A stretch of 64,000 bases of DNA from NCBI RefSeq assembly GCF_009806555.1, contig NZ_VUOK01000064.1, forward strand, positions 281 to 64,280, given 5' to 3'. Position 1 is the first letter of the stretch, and each line of letters starts with the position of its first letter. The notes under the pieces were generated by a model. It saw only the letters and a program-made list of their open reading frames with translations. It had not been told where the DNA came from and did no database searches. Of this stretch, positions 63,579 through 64,000 are shown one piece after another. The stretch comes from Methylobacterium sp. 2A (GTDB lineage Bacteria; Pseudomonadota; Alphaproteobacteria; Rhizobiales; Beijerinckiaceae). Position numbers and translations under genes: made by a program.

Positions 63579-64000
63579 ATGAGCAATGCCGCAGCGACCG
63601 TCGCCGCCGAGCCCTTGATCCACCCCGCCGTCAAAGCCAGCGCCGACACCAAGGCGCCGGTGCGGATCGCCGTGAAGGAGCTGAATTTCTACTATGGCCA
63701 GTTTCACGGTCTGAAGAACATCAACCTCAACTTCCATGATCGGCAGGTGACCGCCCTGATCGGACCGTCGGGCTGCGGGAAGTCGACGCTGCTGCGCACC
63801 TTCAACCGGATCTACAGCCTCTATCCCGAGCAGCGCGCCGAGGGTCAGATCCTGCTGGACGGCGTCAACATCCTCGACCCGAAGATCGATCTCAACGATC
63901 TCCGCGCCCGGGTCGGCATGGTGTTCCAGAAGCCGACACCCTTCCCGATGTCGATCTACGACAACGTCGCCTTCGGCATCCGGCTCTACGAGAAGCTGCC
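63579..64000 (+). CDS. pstB: phosphate ABC transporter ATP-binding protein PstB (partial)
   Basis: Only the first ~140 residues lie in the window. They include LNFYYGQFHGLKNINL, Walker A GPSGCGKST (residues 62-70) and the Q-loop MVFQKPTPFPMSIYDNV, diagnostic of PstB. An N-terminal extension of ~28 residues precedes the domain. It starts 23 nt after pstA and runs off the end; phoU and phoB would be expected beyond. Confidence 0.96.
   Translation, partial: MSNAAATVAAEPLIHPAVKASADTKAPVRIAVKELNFYYGQFHGLKNINLNFHDRQVTALIGPSGCGKSTLLRTFNRIYSLYPEQRAEGQILLDGVNILDPKIDLNDLRARVGMVFQKPTPFPMSIYDNVAFGIRLYEKL

Overview
This window is chromosomal DNA of very high GC content from an alphaproteobacterium of the Rhizobiales, most probably Methylobacterium or Methylorubrum. 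The order rests on the mur/fts cluster layout, a CtrA-type box, the Rhizobiales form of the initiator tRNA and the C-X14-C-X2-C form of QueE. The genus rests on dispersed palindromes I recognise from memory and is an inference.

Layout. Positions 1-272 are the tail of an rRNA operon: the 3' end of 5S rRNA, then initiator tRNA-Met. Next come a divergent zinc-free MDR oxidoreductase/LysR pair and the tamA-tamB pair for outer-membrane assembly. At 8.8-9.6 kb lies a frameshifted toxin-antitoxin remnant. From 9.9 to 15.5 kb are housekeeping genes: an HPr-like protein, nth, a short acetyltransferase-like gene, a CobW GTPase with a His-Asp repeat, a D,D-carboxypeptidase and queE. At 15.7-16.5 kb is an islet of lower GC with a two-gene module whose second gene has a HEPN RNase motif. 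From 16.7 to 26.3 kb is a surface-polysaccharide region: rfbCBDA for dTDP-L-rhamnose, an OpgC-like acyltransferase, an SGNH hydrolase, a flippase and a BcsL-like acetyltransferase. From 26.3 to 33.3 kb are small hypothetical genes, a PAS histidine kinase, pepN, glyoxalase I and RNase P RNA.

Positions 33.7-55.3 kb hold the division and cell-wall cluster: rsmH, ftsL, ftsI, murE, murF, mraY, murD, ftsW, murG, murC, murB, ddl, ftsQ, ftsA, ftsZ. Three insertions are unusual: an antisense twin-PAS chemoreceptor between murD and ftsW, a DUF559 gene with a composite palindromic repeat between murC and murB, and a hicAB module between murB and ddl. lpxC, bamD and recN follow, with a CtrA-type box and a sigma70-like promoter in the ftsZ-lpxC gap. 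A small protein resembling the NepR anti-sigma factor follows recN. The window ends in the phosphate operon pstS-pstC-pstA-pstB, preceded by a clear three-repeat Pho box; pstB runs off the end.

How the parts work together: the 33-58 kb block makes lipid II, builds the divisome, commits lipid A synthesis and supplies an outer-membrane assembly lipoprotein. TamA/TamB and the rhamnose/acyl-transfer genes also serve the envelope. The best candidates for something not yet described are the HEPN two-gene module, the orphan NepR-like gene and the repeat-borne DUF559 insertion. All functions are read from motifs by eye; no search was run.
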